Below, piece by piece: positions 1 through 8,717 of a DNA stretch of 64,000 nucleotides (position 1 is its first letter; every line of letters begins with the position of its first letter). The notes below the pieces were generated by a model, which saw only the letters and a list, made by a program, of their open reading frames with translations, did no database searches and had not been told where the DNA came from. Where the stretch lies: the NCBI RefSeq assembly GCF_019970065.1, contig NZ_JAHXYH010000003.1, positions 124,001-188,000 on the forward strand. The letters run 5' to 3'. Origin of the DNA: Chryseobacterium sp. OSA05B (lineage in GTDB: Bacteria > Bacteroidota > Bacteroidia > Flavobacteriales > Weeksellaceae). The position numbers were made by a program, and so were the translations under genes.

Positions 1-1
1 A

Positions 2-37
2 GGAATTGAGCTATCTGCAAAATTCATCAAAAAATAA
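2..37 (+). CDS. 3' end of a probable T9SS cargo gene (partial)
   Basis: The window opens inside a reading frame that ends GIELSAKFIKK followed by TAA. The terminal K-F-I-K-K matches the end of the T9SS type A sorting domain seen in four complete genes downstream. Only 11 codons are visible, so the cargo itself cannot be named. A hairpin terminator follows. Confidence 0.5.
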   Translation, partial: GIELSAKFIKK

Positions 38-60
38 AAATCTTAGATAAAATCATTAAA

Positions 61-88
61 ATCCGGTGTACAGACATCGGATTTTTTT
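61..88 (+). terminator. Rho-independent terminator
   Basis: A 9-bp stem (ATCCGGTGT paired with ACATCGGAT, one G-U pair) with a short loop is followed by a run of T. It closes the partial upstream gene. Confidence 0.8.
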
Positions 89-121
89 GTTTTAAACCAA
101 TTTGTGCAGGGATTGTTTTAC

Positions 122-148
122 TTGCATTCATCTAAAATAGTATATTTG
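122..148 (+). promoter_or_regulatory. Predicted promoter of udk
   Basis: TATATTTG at 141-148 matches the Bacteroidota -7 consensus TAnnTTTG, with a TTG at 122-124 in the -33 position. The udk start codon lies 27 bases downstream. Confidence 0.55.
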
Positions 149-175
149 TACCAACTATAAAGAAACAAAAAAAGA

Positions 176-790
176 ATGCTTGTAATAGGAATTGCTGGAG
201 GTACAGGATCCGGCAAAACTACAGTTGTTGACAAGATACTGCAACAGCTTGATATTGAAGGAATGAATATCCTTTCTCAGGATAATTATTATCACGACAA
301 CCCGAATCTGACACTGACCGAGAGAGAGGCACTCAACTACGACCACCCAAAGTCTATAGATTTCGATTTAATGATAAAACATGTGAAAGCTTTAAAAAAC
401 AATGAGCCTATAGAACAGCCCATTTACAGCTTTGTAACACATTCCAGAACGGGCGACCACGTCACTGTAGAACCTAAAAATGTATTGGTAGTAGAAGGTA
501 TTCTGGTACTTACGAACAAAGAACTGCTGAAGGAATTCGATTTAAAAGTATTCGTTCATGCAGATTCAGACGAAAGACTGATCAGGAGAATCAGGCGGGA
601 TACCCAGGAAAGGGGAAGAGACCTGAGTGAAGTCCTTCACCGTTATCAGACCACATTGAAGCCAATGCATCAGGAATTCATTGAGCCATCCAAGAATGAC
701 GCAGATCTGATCATTCCGAACATGAGACAGAATTCCGTAGCGATTGATTTTTTAACTACTGTTATTAAAAATTCGTTGAGAAAACATTAA
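176..790 (+). CDS. udk: Uridine kinase
   Basis: This 204-residue cytosolic kinase phosphorylates uridine and cytidine to their monophosphates in pyrimidine salvage. The P-loop GGTGSGKT lies at residues 8-15, and the uridine kinase signatures DNYYHD (about 36-41) and DHPKSIDFD (about 56-64) follow. The length is normal for the family. The start at 176 is the first ATG and places the P-loop where it is expected. One base separates its stop from the FtsB/DivIC-like gene, so the two probably form an operon transcribed from the TATATTTG promoter upstream. Confidence 0.95.
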   Translation: MLVIGIAGGTGSGKTTVVDKILQQLDIEGMNILSQDNYYHDNPNLTLTEREALNYDHPKSIDFDLMIKHVKALKNNEPIEQPIYSFVTHSRTGDHVTVEPKNVLVVEGILVLTNKELLKEFDLKVFVHADSDERLIRRIRRDTQERGRDLSEVLHRYQTTLKPMHQEFIEPSKNDADLIIPNMRQNSVAIDFLTTVIKNSLRKH

Positions 791-791
791 A

Positions 792-1148
792 ATGGAAGAA
801 AATAAGCTTATTAAAGACATCCAGCCGAAGTCTGAAACATTGAAAGTGATTCAGAAATATGTCCTGAATAAATACACCATTACCATCTGTATGTTTCTGG
901 TCTGGATGATATTCTTTGATAAAACATCTTTCCTTGTTATTCATGAACTGAACGGCGAAATCAGCCGATATGAAGACCAGCTCGAATATTATAAAAAGGA
1001 ATATGAAAAAAATGATACCTTTTATAAGAAGCTGATGAACAATAAATCGGAAAAAGAAAAATACGCCAGAGAAAACTATTTTATGAAAAAACCGGATGAA
1101 GAAATCTTTATCCTGGTGGTAGATAGTGCCAATGAGGCAAAAAAATAA
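792..1148 (+). CDS. FtsB/DivIC-family septum formation initiator
   Basis: This is a 118-residue single-pass membrane protein. A short cytoplasmic N-terminus is followed by one hydrophobic segment (about 28-48) and then a charged coiled-coil stretch (about 52-90). This order is typical of the FtsB/DivIC family, which joins FtsL and FtsQ/DivIB at the division septum. The assignment rests on architecture and on the common flavobacterial neighbourhood udk - septum initiator - mutA. It starts one base after the udk stop, which suggests translational coupling. Sequence conservation in this family is low, so the exact orthologue (FtsB or DivIC) is left open. Confidence 0.8.
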   Translation: MEENKLIKDIQPKSETLKVIQKYVLNKYTITICMFLVWMIFFDKTSFLVIHELNGEISRYEDQLEYYKKEYEKNDTFYKKLMNNKSEKEKYARENYFMKKPDEEIFILVVDSANEAKK

Positions 1149-1156
1149 TTTGAAAT

Positions 1157-1322
1157 GTGAATAGTGAATTGTCAATCGTCAATTTTTTATAGATTCACCA
1201 TTGACTTGCGGAGCAAAAATTCACCATTCACAAGATAAAGTAATAATAATGTCAATCGTGAATTGCCAGTTGTCAATTTTATAGATTTACAATTGACTTG
1301 TGGAGCAAAATTCACCATTCAC
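1157..1322 (+). repeat. Two tandem copies of an intergenic inverted-repeat element (family A)
   Basis: Two about 75-bp units (1157-1231 and 1251-1322) fill the gap between the FtsB-like gene and mutA. Each starts with words such as GTGAATAGTGAATTGTCAAT and ends with the complementary ATTCACCATTCAC. Both share the core ACTTGYGGAGCAAAA. A third diverged copy is at 12821-12923, where the core reads ACTTACGAAGTAAAATT. Confidence 0.8.
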
Positions 1323-1339
1323 ATAGTAACCAATAGCCA

Positions 1340-2503
1340 ATGTCCAATACAGATATCCTTCCAAACTGGGAAGCCTTAGTTAAAAAACAGCTTAAAACAG
1401 AAGATATTTACTCTATCCTGAAAAAAGAAAATCTGGAAGGAATAGAAGTAAAACCTTTTTACAGTGAAGTTCAGAAACCATTGGCCAATCTGCCAAAAGT
1501 GGAAGAAAACACTCATTTGGTAGCCAGATATCATGAAAGTCTGGAGGAAGATGTATTTGCATTTATTTTAGACCATAATGTAGAAACACTTGAACAGAAA
1601 ACGCTTTTTGTCAACAATAAAGACCTTGCCGGTCATATCAGCCCGCAGGAAGAGGATCAGTATTTTTCTTTAATTGATGTTTTTAACGAAAACGAAGGGA
1701 GTATTGATGATCAATTGGCTAAAGAACTTTTGTCCAAAGATTTCAAAAGAAATATCTGCGTGGATATTTCACTTCACCAAAACGCAGGGGCAGCGATTTA
1801 CCAGCAATTGGGAATTGCTTTGTCAAAAACAAAAGAGCTTGTGGAAGTTTATGGCCCTGAGGTTTTAAATAAACTGATCTTCAGAATTGCTGTGGGAGGA
1901 AACTATTTCTTTGAAACGGCTAAACTGAGAGCATTTAAAATAGTCTTTAACCAGCTTTCCAAAGAGTATGGCTTAAATGAGACTCCTTATATTTTTGCTG
2001 AAACTTCTTTGAGAAATAAAGCTGTGGCAGACAATGAAAACAATCTGATCCGTTCAACACTGGAGCTTGCTGCTGCCATGATTGGAGGAGCAGACGCTGT
2101 TTTCAGTAGTAATTATCTTGTGAACAGAACTACGGACATTTCAGAAGAGATCTCTTTCAAACAGCAGATTGTTTTGGCTTACGAGAGCATTATCAATGTA
2201 TTTGAAGATGCATCGAATGGGAGTTATTATGTAGAAGATATTACGCGTCAGATTGCAGAAAAATCATGGGAACTCTTCATTGAAATGGAAGAGGCAGGTG
2301 GCTATCTGGCCCTTTTAAATCAGGGTATTATTCAGAAAAAAATTCATGATCATGCTGTTGAAGAACAGAAATGGGTGGAAGAAGGAAAAATAAAACTGAT
2401 TGGAGTCAATTTATACCCCAAATTAGACGTTAAAAGATCAATTGAAGATCTATACAGCGAAAAAGAAATAAAGGCTGTACGTTGGGCTGAAATGTTTGAA
2501 TAA
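1340..2503 (+). CDS. mutA: Methylmalonyl-CoA mutase small (beta) subunit family protein
   Basis: The 387-residue protein resembles the non-catalytic small subunit of adenosylcobalamin-dependent methylmalonyl-CoA mutase, which interconverts methylmalonyl-CoA and succinyl-CoA. Recognisable parts are the N-terminal PNWEALVKKQL motif, the barrel region with FRIAVGGNYF and ETPYIFAETS, and the C-terminal GVNLYP and RWAEMFE motifs. It appears to hold the TIM barrel only; no cobalamin-binding domain (DxHxxG) is present. The gene is shorter than many family members. The large catalytic subunit gene mutB, usually adjacent, is not in the following genes, so it must lie elsewhere or be missing. Confidence 0.85.
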   Translation: MSNTDILPNWEALVKKQLKTEDIYSILKKENLEGIEVKPFYSEVQKPLANLPKVEENTHLVARYHESLEEDVFAFILDHNVETLEQKTLFVNNKDLAGHISPQEEDQYFSLIDVFNENEGSIDDQLAKELLSKDFKRNICVDISLHQNAGAAIYQQLGIALSKTKELVEVYGPEVLNKLIFRIAVGGNYFFETAKLRAFKIVFNQLSKEYGLNETPYIFAETSLRNKAVADNENNLIRSTLELAAAMIGGADAVFSSNYLVNRTTDISEEISFKQQIVLAYESIINVFEDASNGSYYVEDITRQIAEKSWELFIEMEEAGGYLALLNQGIIQKKIHDHAVEEQKWVEEGKIKLIGVNLYPKLDVKRSIEDLYSEKEIKAVRWAEMFE

Positions 2504-2612
2504 TTTTATTTTTGTTTCCTGAATTTATTAATGCTACAGATTGGCATTGATGATTAAATGTAAACTTCTTTGCAAATCTGTCTAATCTGTGGTTAAAAAT
2601 AAAACATAAGTA

Positions 2613-3053
2613 ATGAAAGAAAAGCTGATTGACCTTTTTGAATATACCTATCATTTCAACAAAGAAATGATTAAAATTATTTATGAAAACATCACAAAAG
2701 TGGATGAAAAAACAATCAGTCTGATCAACCACACCATTAATGCCCAACAAATCTGGAACTCACGGATATTGGGTGAAACATCATTTGAAGTCTGGCAGAT
2801 CAATCCCTTTGAATCTCTTGAGGAAATCAATCATCAGAATTTCGGGAAAAGCATTGATATCATTCAAAAATCTGATCTAGATAAAAGGATAGAATATCAA
2901 AATTCAAAAGGAACAAAGTTTGAAAACAGTATTTTTGAAATGCTGTTCCATGCCATCAACCATTCCACCTATCATAGAGGTCAGATCAATTCTCTTCTGA
3001 AACAAAATGGTATTGATCCATTGTTGACAGATTATATTTTTTATAAGAGATAA
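2613..3053 (+). CDS. DinB-like (DUF1572/DinB superfamily) protein
   Basis: This 146-residue protein has the four-helix DinB/YfiT-like fold pattern. The metal-binding histidine triad can be read as H40 (in LINHTINAQQ) and H117/H121 (in HAINHSTYHRGQ), the usual spacing in the superfamily. Members are metal-binding proteins, some acting as thiol transferases with bacillithiol or mycothiol, but the substrate here is unknown. A gap of 109 bases separates it from mutA, so it may have its own promoter. Family assignment is confident; function is not. Confidence 0.85.
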   Translation: MKEKLIDLFEYTYHFNKEMIKIIYENITKVDEKTISLINHTINAQQIWNSRILGETSFEVWQINPFESLEEINHQNFGKSIDIIQKSDLDKRIEYQNSKGTKFENSIFEMLFHAINHSTYHRGQINSLLKQNGIDPLLTDYIFYKR

Positions 3054-3130
3054 AAAACATATGATGTTTCAACTTTATGTAATATAACACACAACAACCA
3101 ATTAAAGGGCAGCTTGTATTAGTGATTTCT

Positions 3131-3150
3131 TGCTGAGCGTAGTCGAAGCA
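3131..3150 (+). repeat. REP-like imperfect palindrome
   Basis: The 20-mer TGCTGAGCGTAGTCGAAGCA is imperfectly self-complementary (TGCT...AGCA ends) and is markedly more GC-rich than its surroundings. From memory, near-identical sequences recur between genes in many Bacteroidota genomes. Only one copy was noticed in this window. Confidence 0.5.
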
Positions 3151-3199
3151 TTTTTAGTTAGTGTTAAATTATTTATTAATAAAATTCTGGGCGAAATCT

Positions 3200-4348
3200 G
3201 TGGAAAATAAATTAATCAACAAAGAAATTCAAGATTATATCAATGCAAATCTAGATATAGATCTGCATGCCCTCTTATTAAAAAAATCCCCGTTTCCAGA
3301 CGTCTCCATGCCTGAAATCGTCCAGCAGATCAAAGGAAAGCAAACCACACGGAAGAAATTTCCATTTCTCCTGAAAGAAGGCATTGTGTTCCCACCGCAG
3401 CTTAATCTGGAGCAGTCCTCTTCAGAGAAAACAGCAGACTATAAATCCCAAATTCTTAAAGGAAAGAAATTTATTGATCTGACCAGCGGTTTTGGAATTG
3501 ATGCCTATTATCTGTCCCGAAATTTTGAGGAAATCACTTTGGTGGAGCAGAATCAGGAACTATTGAGCATTGTGGAGCATAACTGGGGAATTTTAGAACG
3601 AAAAGCTACATTCATCAATCAACATCTGGAAGACTTCCTAAGTGATAATAAGGAACATTTTGACATCATTTATCTGGATCCGGCAAGAAGAGATCAAAAC
3701 AAAAATAAAGTCTTTCTTTTGGAAGATCTTTCACCGGATATTCTTCAGATCAGGGAAAAATTACTCGCCACAGCAGATCAGATTATCGTAAAACTCTCAC
3801 CATTAATCGATCTGAAATATCTGATTTCAGTGGTCCCACTCATTTTCAGGATTGAAATAATAGCAGTAAAAAATGATGTCAAAGAAGTTGTCATTTTCCT
3901 TTCCAATGAACAAAAAGATAGAACTTCGGTCAACTGCATAAATCTTGAAAGCGGAGAATCTGCCTTTAGTTTTGCATTTGGGGAAGAAGAAAATATCCAA
4001 GCGCATTATTCTGAACCTGAAAAATACATTTATATTCCCAATAATGCCATTTTGAAAGCCGGAGTTTTTAATCTGCTCTCTGAAAGGTTTGAATTAAAAA
4101 AACTTCATCCCAATACCCATATTTACACTTCATCTCAAAAGATATCTGATTTTCCGGGAAGAGTAATGGAGATGGAAGTAATTGAATCTAAACAGGTTAA
4201 AAAGAAAGGGCAGTTCAATATCATAGCCAAGAATTATCCATTAAAACCGGAAGATATTAAAAAGAAATATGGGCTAAAAGACGGTGGAAAAGACTATCTT
4301 ATTTTTACACAATCCAAAAAAGGTAAAATTATTTTAAAATCAGTATAA
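3200..4348 (+). CDS. Class I SAM-dependent methyltransferase, PG_1098/THUMP-like family
   Basis: This probable methyltransferase has a helical N-terminal region, then a Rossmann fold with SAM-binding motif I FIDLTSGFGIDAYYL and the acidic motif VEQNQEL. The motif IIYLDPARRDQNK resembles the catalytic D-P-A-R region of this Bacteroidota family. The C-terminal part resembles a THUMP-like or ferredoxin-like RNA-binding module ending with an FPGRVMEMEV stretch. It may modify RNA, but the target is unknown. A GTG at 3200 gives a 382-residue protein beginning VENKLINKEI. A GTG at 3161 would add 13 residues that look non-native, so 3200 is preferred. Confidence 0.8.
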   Translation: MENKLINKEIQDYINANLDIDLHALLLKKSPFPDVSMPEIVQQIKGKQTTRKKFPFLLKEGIVFPPQLNLEQSSSEKTADYKSQILKGKKFIDLTSGFGIDAYYLSRNFEEITLVEQNQELLSIVEHNWGILERKATFINQHLEDFLSDNKEHFDIIYLDPARRDQNKNKVFLLEDLSPDILQIREKLLATADQIIVKLSPLIDLKYLISVVPLIFRIEIIAVKNDVKEVVIFLSNEQKDRTSVNCINLESGESAFSFAFGEEENIQAHYSEPEKYIYIPNNAILKAGVFNLLSERFELKKLHPNTHIYTSSQKISDFPGRVMEMEVIESKQVKKKGQFNIIAKNYPLKPEDIKKKYGLKDGGKDYLIFTQSKKGKIILKSV

Positions 4349-4485
4349 AAATGTTGCCTTAAAAAGCAGGATTTCTTAATTTTGGGCAATCAAAAATTTA
4401 AGCATGAAATCGCTTGCTGTCAAAATAATCATAACCGGCTAAAATAATGCGATTCCATATGACCTTTAAAAAATAAATTTTACAT

Positions 4486-4764
4486 ATGAAAAAATTAATT
4501 ATATGTTTAGCCGTTGCAACGGTAGCCGTAAGCTGTAAAAAGATCCAGGCAGGAGGAAACAAAAATACGTTGAAACTGGAAGAAGGAGTAGAAAGATACT
4601 CTGACGACGTACAGGGCGGAGGTGAAGCACACGGTCATGAAGCTGCTGAAGGACACAAAGAAGCGGCTCCTGCTGAAAAGCATGAGGTAGCAGCTCCTAA
4701 AACAGACAGTACTGCTGCTGCAAAGCCTGCTGAAGCTGAAAAAGCTCCGACAGCTGAACACTAA
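4486..4764 (+). CDS. Small Ala/Glu/Lys/His-rich lipoprotein
   Basis: This 92-residue protein has a short signal sequence and a lipobox ending V-A-V-S-C at residue 17, followed by KK, so it is probably a lipid-anchored periplasmic or outer-membrane protein. The mature part is low complexity: alternating E/K/A/P with several H residues (EAHGHEAAEGHKE), which could bind metal loosely or act as a flexible spacer. No domain is recognised. A possible TAATTTTG promoter box lies at 4377-4384, and a strong hairpin terminator follows the stop. Confidence 0.75.
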   Translation: MKKLIICLAVATVAVSCKKIQAGGNKNTLKLEEGVERYSDDVQGGGEAHGHEAAEGHKEAAPAEKHEVAAPKTDSTAAAKPAEAEKAPTAEH

Positions 4765-4781
4765 TTATGAGTACACGATAT

Positions 4782-4815
4782 AAAAAATGTCCTGCCGAGA
4801 TGCAGGACATTTTTT
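4782..4815 (+). terminator. Rho-independent terminator
   Basis: A perfect 14-bp stem (AAAAAATGTCCTGC with GCAGGACATTTTTT) around the loop CGAGAT ends the small lipoprotein gene. Confidence 0.9.
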
Positions 4816-4924
4816 GTACAGCAGTCTGCATACTTCTGAATAATAACAGTTCTTCAGAAAATTATCTGTTTTTGTTTGCTGCTGCAGACCAATTTTTTTA
4901 TTTTTAACAAAACAAATTTTTAAA

Positions 4925-6304
4925 ATGCAAGAGACATTAAATTACATTAACGAAAACAAACAGCGTTTCGTGGATGAATTATTTGAGTTACTGAGAATTC
5001 CTTCTATTTCTGCAGATCCGGCTTATAAAAATGATGTATTGAAATGTGCGGACGTGTGTGCAGAACATCTTAGAAATGCAGGAGCAGATCAAGTTGAAGT
5101 ATGTCAAACAAAAGGCTATCCGATCGTTTTCGGAGAGAAAATATTAGATAAAAACCTTCCTACGGTATTGGTATACGGACATTATGACGTACAGCCTGCA
5201 GATCCGTTGGAATTATGGAAAAAACCACCTTTCGAACCTTATATCGAGAAAACGGAACTTCACCCTGAAGGAGCCATATTCGCAAGAGGTTCAGCTGATG
5301 ACAAAGGACAGTTTTTCATGCACGTGAAGGCTTTTGAAGCGATGATGAAGACCAATACACTTCCTTGTAACGTGAAATTTATTCTTGAGGGTGAAGAAGA
5401 AGTGGGTTCTGTAAGCCTCGGAGATTTCGTTAATGAAAATAAAGAAAAGCTTTCTTGCGACTGTATCCTGATTTCTGATACACATATCTACAGCAACGAA
5501 CAGCCTACGGTAACGACAGGTTTAAGAGGGCTGAGCTATGTAGAAGTTGAAATCGAAGGGCCAAATAGAGATCTTCACTCAGGGCTTTACGGAGGAGCGG
5601 TTCCAAATCCTATTCACGTACTGTCAAGAATGATCGCCAAACTGATTGACGAAGACGGACATATTACCATCGATGGATTCTACGACAACGTTGAAACAGT
5701 ATCTGATACCGAAAGAGCGGATATGAATAAACTGAAAGATAATCCTGAAGAATTCAAGAAGTCTATCGGACTGAGTGGCGTGGAAGGTGAAAAAAGCTAT
5801 ACGACGCTTGAAAGAACGTCTATCCGTCCTACCTTAGACTGCAATGGTATTTGGGGAGGATACACAGGAGAAGGTGCTAAAACCGTGATTCCTTCTAAAG
5901 CATCTGCTAAGATTTCAATGCGTCTGGTTCCTTATCAGACTCCGGAAGAAATCACAGAGAAATTCACGAAATACTTCGAAAAGATCGCACCTGATACCGT
6001 AAAAGTAAAAGTGACGCCTCACCACGGAGGTATGCCGTATGTATTGCCAAGTGACACCAAAGAATTTCTTGCGGCTAAGCAGGCTATGGAAACTGCGTTC
6101 GGTAAAGAAGTCCTTCCGTACAGAAGCGGGGGAAGTATCCCGATCACCGCGATGTTCGAAAAGGTATTGGGAGCTAAGTCCGTATTGATGGGCTTTGGAC
6201 TTGATTCTGATGCAATTCACTCTCCGAATGAACATTACGGTTTGTTTAATTTCTACAAAGGGATTGAAAGTATTCCATTGTTCTTCGAAAATTATTCTAA
6301 ATAA
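4925..6304 (+). CDS. M20 family dipeptidase/peptidase
   Basis: This 459-residue cytosolic metallopeptidase is probably a dinuclear-zinc dipeptidase or acetylated-peptide hydrolase. Visible M20 landmarks are YGHYDVQPAD (first metal His and Asp), ARGSADDKGQ (bridging Asp), EGEEEVGS (general-base and metal Glu), SDTHIY, DLHSGLYGG in the dimerisation domain, RSGGSIPI, and a C-terminal metal His in DAIHSPNEHY. All catalytic residues seem intact. The length is typical for the CNDP-like branch. It has its own upstream region and a terminator, so it is probably monocistronic. Substrate specificity is not evident. Confidence 0.92.
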   Translation: MQETLNYINENKQRFVDELFELLRIPSISADPAYKNDVLKCADVCAEHLRNAGADQVEVCQTKGYPIVFGEKILDKNLPTVLVYGHYDVQPADPLELWKKPPFEPYIEKTELHPEGAIFARGSADDKGQFFMHVKAFEAMMKTNTLPCNVKFILEGEEEVGSVSLGDFVNENKEKLSCDCILISDTHIYSNEQPTVTTGLRGLSYVEVEIEGPNRDLHSGLYGGAVPNPIHVLSRMIAKLIDEDGHITIDGFYDNVETVSDTERADMNKLKDNPEEFKKSIGLSGVEGEKSYTTLERTSIRPTLDCNGIWGGYTGEGAKTVIPSKASAKISMRLVPYQTPEEITEKFTKYFEKIAPDTVKVKVTPHHGGMPYVLPSDTKEFLAAKQAMETAFGKEVLPYRSGGSIPITAMFEKVLGAKSVLMGFGLDSDAIHSPNEHYGLFNFYKGIESIPLFFENYSK

Positions 6305-6328
6305 TTAATATTTTATAAAAATATTCTA

Positions 6329-6367
6329 TAAAGCGTTCCAACATCGGAGCGCTTTATGCTTTTTTAT
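6329..6367 (+). terminator. Rho-independent terminator
   Basis: An 11-bp stem starting TAAAGCG and closing CGCTTTA, followed by a T-run about 4 bases later, ends the M20 peptidase gene. Confidence 0.7.
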
Positions 6368-6442
6368 GAAAATATCCCTATCAAATGATATTTTTTTAGC
6401 TAATCTATGTGTTTATTTTTAGTTCAACCTAAAAATAATGCT

Positions 6443-7363
6443 ATGAAAAAAAGTTACTCTATCGCATGCTGCTTGTTTTCAATAATTTCCCTTGCGCAAC
6501 AGCAGATGATTTCCTTTGAAAATCTGGATGGATTTTATACCGGAGATATCCATGGTCAGGGAACCTGGATCAGTACGCCAACAGGAGACGTGCCTCCCAA
6601 TGTGCTCAACCAGCTGATATGTACCGATAACGCGACGGATGGGATAAATTCTCTGAAAATTGTAAAAGAAAACACCTATGGAACCCAGTCTGTTCCTATT
6701 ATCGGGGCATTTGATAACCTGCCAGTTATGCTTGCTTACGACAACTTTACCGTTTCTTTTGATATCAATATGTCTCAGCTTAATGGTTCAATTTTCAGCT
6801 TTCAGGGATTGAGTAGCACTGATGAGAAATTCGTGGTCAGAATGGATTTTGATCCTTCAGGAAGTGTTAATATACTGAAAATGTCTTCAGGAATTCCCGT
6901 TATGGAAAATACTTCTGCAGCATGGCTGCCAAATCTATGGTACAGTATTATTGTCGTAGGAACGCCTGCCTATGTAAAATATTTTCTGAATGGCATTTTA
7001 ATATATTCAGGGACAGCCGCAGAAACAGTAGGGATGAATCAGCTGCGTTTTGTTCATGATAATACGGCAGGGACAGCTTTTATTGATAATGTAAAGGTGT
7101 ACACCGAGGCCATGCTGTCTGTTGCGAACGTAGCTGCCGGTAAAAATACTTTGACGGTGTATCCTAATCCTGCTACAGATTTCATTCAGATCAATTCTTC
7201 CGGTAAAATAAAAAGTCTAGAGCTGTTTGATTCTGTCGGAAAAAAAGTCCAGGCGAGGGTGGAAAACGACAAAGTAGATGTAGCAAGCCTGTCTGCAGGT
7301 GTATATCTGATCAATATAAAAACAGAGCATGGCAATTTTTCAGAAAAATTTATAAAAAAATAG
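6443..7363 (+). CDS. T9SS type A sorting domain-containing secreted protein
   Basis: This 306-residue protein has an N-terminal signal peptide ending near SLAQQ. A beta-rich middle region follows, of the kind seen in carbohydrate-binding or concanavalin-like jelly rolls (repeated F/Y-D-N motifs, FIDNVKVY near 215-222). It ends with a type A sorting domain (VYPNPATDFIQI, then GVYLINI and the final KFIKK). It is therefore exported across the outer membrane by the type IX system and probably surface attached. The ATG at 6443 is chosen because the signal peptide starts there; an in-frame ATG 36 bases upstream adds unlikely residues. It is the first of three consecutive T9SS genes. Confidence 0.85.
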   Translation: MKKSYSIACCLFSIISLAQQQMISFENLDGFYTGDIHGQGTWISTPTGDVPPNVLNQLICTDNATDGINSLKIVKENTYGTQSVPIIGAFDNLPVMLAYDNFTVSFDINMSQLNGSIFSFQGLSSTDEKFVVRMDFDPSGSVNILKMSSGIPVMENTSAAWLPNLWYSIIVVGTPAYVKYFLNGILIYSGTAAETVGMNQLRFVHDNTAGTAFIDNVKVYTEAMLSVANVAAGKNTLTVYPNPATDFIQINSSGKIKSLELFDSVGKKVQARVENDKVDVASLSAGVYLINIKTEHGNFSEKFIKK

Positions 7364-7649
7364 CTTGATTTCTGTATGTGATTGATTATAATTGTTTTAA
7401 TGCCTATTTTTTCCTGTAATGGTGAAATTTGTTGCTTTTTATTGATTTTTCAGTTAAAATATTTTTATTATACACTATTTGTGGGGAAATCATTTTAATA
7501 TTGAATGGATTTCAAAATCATAAAAATGACTTATTTTGAATAATTTTATTGAAAAATTGCTTTGTATTTCTATTTTTAATTGATATTTTTTTTAATTAGA
7601 GTAAATGTTCTATATTTACCAGTGTAATTAATAAAATAAAAAAAATATC
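7364..7649 (+). other. Intergenic region between two T9SS cargo genes
   Basis: This very AT-rich stretch of 286 bases has no coding potential. A TATATTTA box near 7611 resembles the -7 consensus for the downstream gene. Nothing else is seen. Confidence 0.5.
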
Positions 7650-8666
7650 ATGAAAAGAAATCTACTATTGAGTTTAGCATTGCTTTCTGCAGTATCTTTT
7701 TCTGCACAGGTTCTGGAATCTGACAATTATAATTCTTACACCAATGGGAATGTTGGGTCCAACACAACCGGTACGGTAACCGGACAGGGAAGTATGTATC
7801 TATCAGGTGGAGCAGCAGCTGACTATCAAATTGTAACCGGAGATGCGGCACACGGAAAATATCTTCAGATCATTGGAGGTATTGAAGGAACTGCAGTTTC
7901 TTCCAGAGCAGCGTATAAAGGAAGTTTTGCAGCGGCCTGGGCAGCCAGAACTCCGGGTAATAATATCGTTAAAGGAAAAGTGGATATTTTTACAGGAACC
8001 TCTACCAATCAGCATGCTGCAGGTGTAGGTGTATTTGGTGTTACAGACGGTATCGTGGGAATCAGATATAACTCAGAAACTAAAACAATTAATGGACTGG
8101 CTTATCTGGACGTGCCGGGACAAAGTGGATTTTACAATATAACCGGTATTACAACGAATACCTATCCTGCCAATACATGGGTTACTCTGGCGTATACGTA
8201 TAATAAAACATCTGGAGAAATCACATATCAGATTGGTAATGAAGTACCTCTTGTATTGGCTGTAAACGGAGCTGATACGGTAGCCGGTCTTGATCCTGCG
8301 AGATTCAGAGTTTTAAGTTCTCCGACAAGAGCTACGGCAACAGGGCCTATCAATGCAGGACCTACGACTTTTGGAATAGATAACTATGTAGTAACAGCAT
8401 CCAATTCAATTACACTGGGAACTTCAGATACTGCAAACAAAAAAGCTTCCGTTATTGCGATCGGACCGAATCCAACTGCGGATTACTTAAATATCCTTAC
8501 TGATTTAAAGATTAACCATCTTGAGATCTATGATATGGCGGGAAGAAAAATTTCTGCTGCACTTGAAGGAAATAAAGTAGATGTGAAACATCTTAATCCT
8601 GGATCTTATCTTGTAAGTTTTGAAACGAAGGAAGGTAAAACTATCGAGAAATTTATCAAAAAGTAA
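7650..8666 (+). CDS. T9SS type A sorting domain-containing secreted protein (paralogue 1)
   Basis: This 338-residue secreted protein has a signal peptide (cleavage near SFSAQ), a jelly-roll-like beta region and a C-terminal T9SS type A sorting domain (GPNPTADYLNI, GSYLVSF, final KFIKK). It is a clear paralogue of the gene at 9128, also 338 residues: both have LESDN-(Y/F)-NSYT, AAWAARTxGN and TYPANTW at matching places. The closing TTFGIDNYVV segment is typical of concanavalin-like lectin/glucanase folds, so carbohydrate or surface binding is plausible. No catalytic residues are recognised. Confidence 0.88.
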   Translation: MKRNLLLSLALLSAVSFSAQVLESDNYNSYTNGNVGSNTTGTVTGQGSMYLSGGAAADYQIVTGDAAHGKYLQIIGGIEGTAVSSRAAYKGSFAAAWAARTPGNNIVKGKVDIFTGTSTNQHAAGVGVFGVTDGIVGIRYNSETKTINGLAYLDVPGQSGFYNITGITTNTYPANTWVTLAYTYNKTSGEITYQIGNEVPLVLAVNGADTVAGLDPARFRVLSSPTRATATGPINAGPTTFGIDNYVVTASNSITLGTSDTANKKASVIAIGPNPTADYLNILTDLKINHLEIYDMAGRKISAALEGNKVDVKHLNPGSYLVSFETKEGKTIEKFIKK

Positions 8667-8690
8667 TATCCTATTACTTTCAGTACTTAT

Positions 8691-8717
8691 AAAACGCTCC
8701 CATGGGAGCGTTTTTTT
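8691..8717 (+). terminator. Rho-independent terminator
   Basis: A perfect palindrome with arms AAAACGCTCCCA and TGGGAGCGTTTT is followed by more T. It ends the paralogue-1 T9SS gene. Confidence 0.9.

Noticed and set aside
4404..4442. 12-codon upstream frame (MKSLAVKIIITG) before the small lipoprotein gene
   Set aside because: It could be a leader peptide, but no attenuator hairpin accompanies it and its codons show nothing special.
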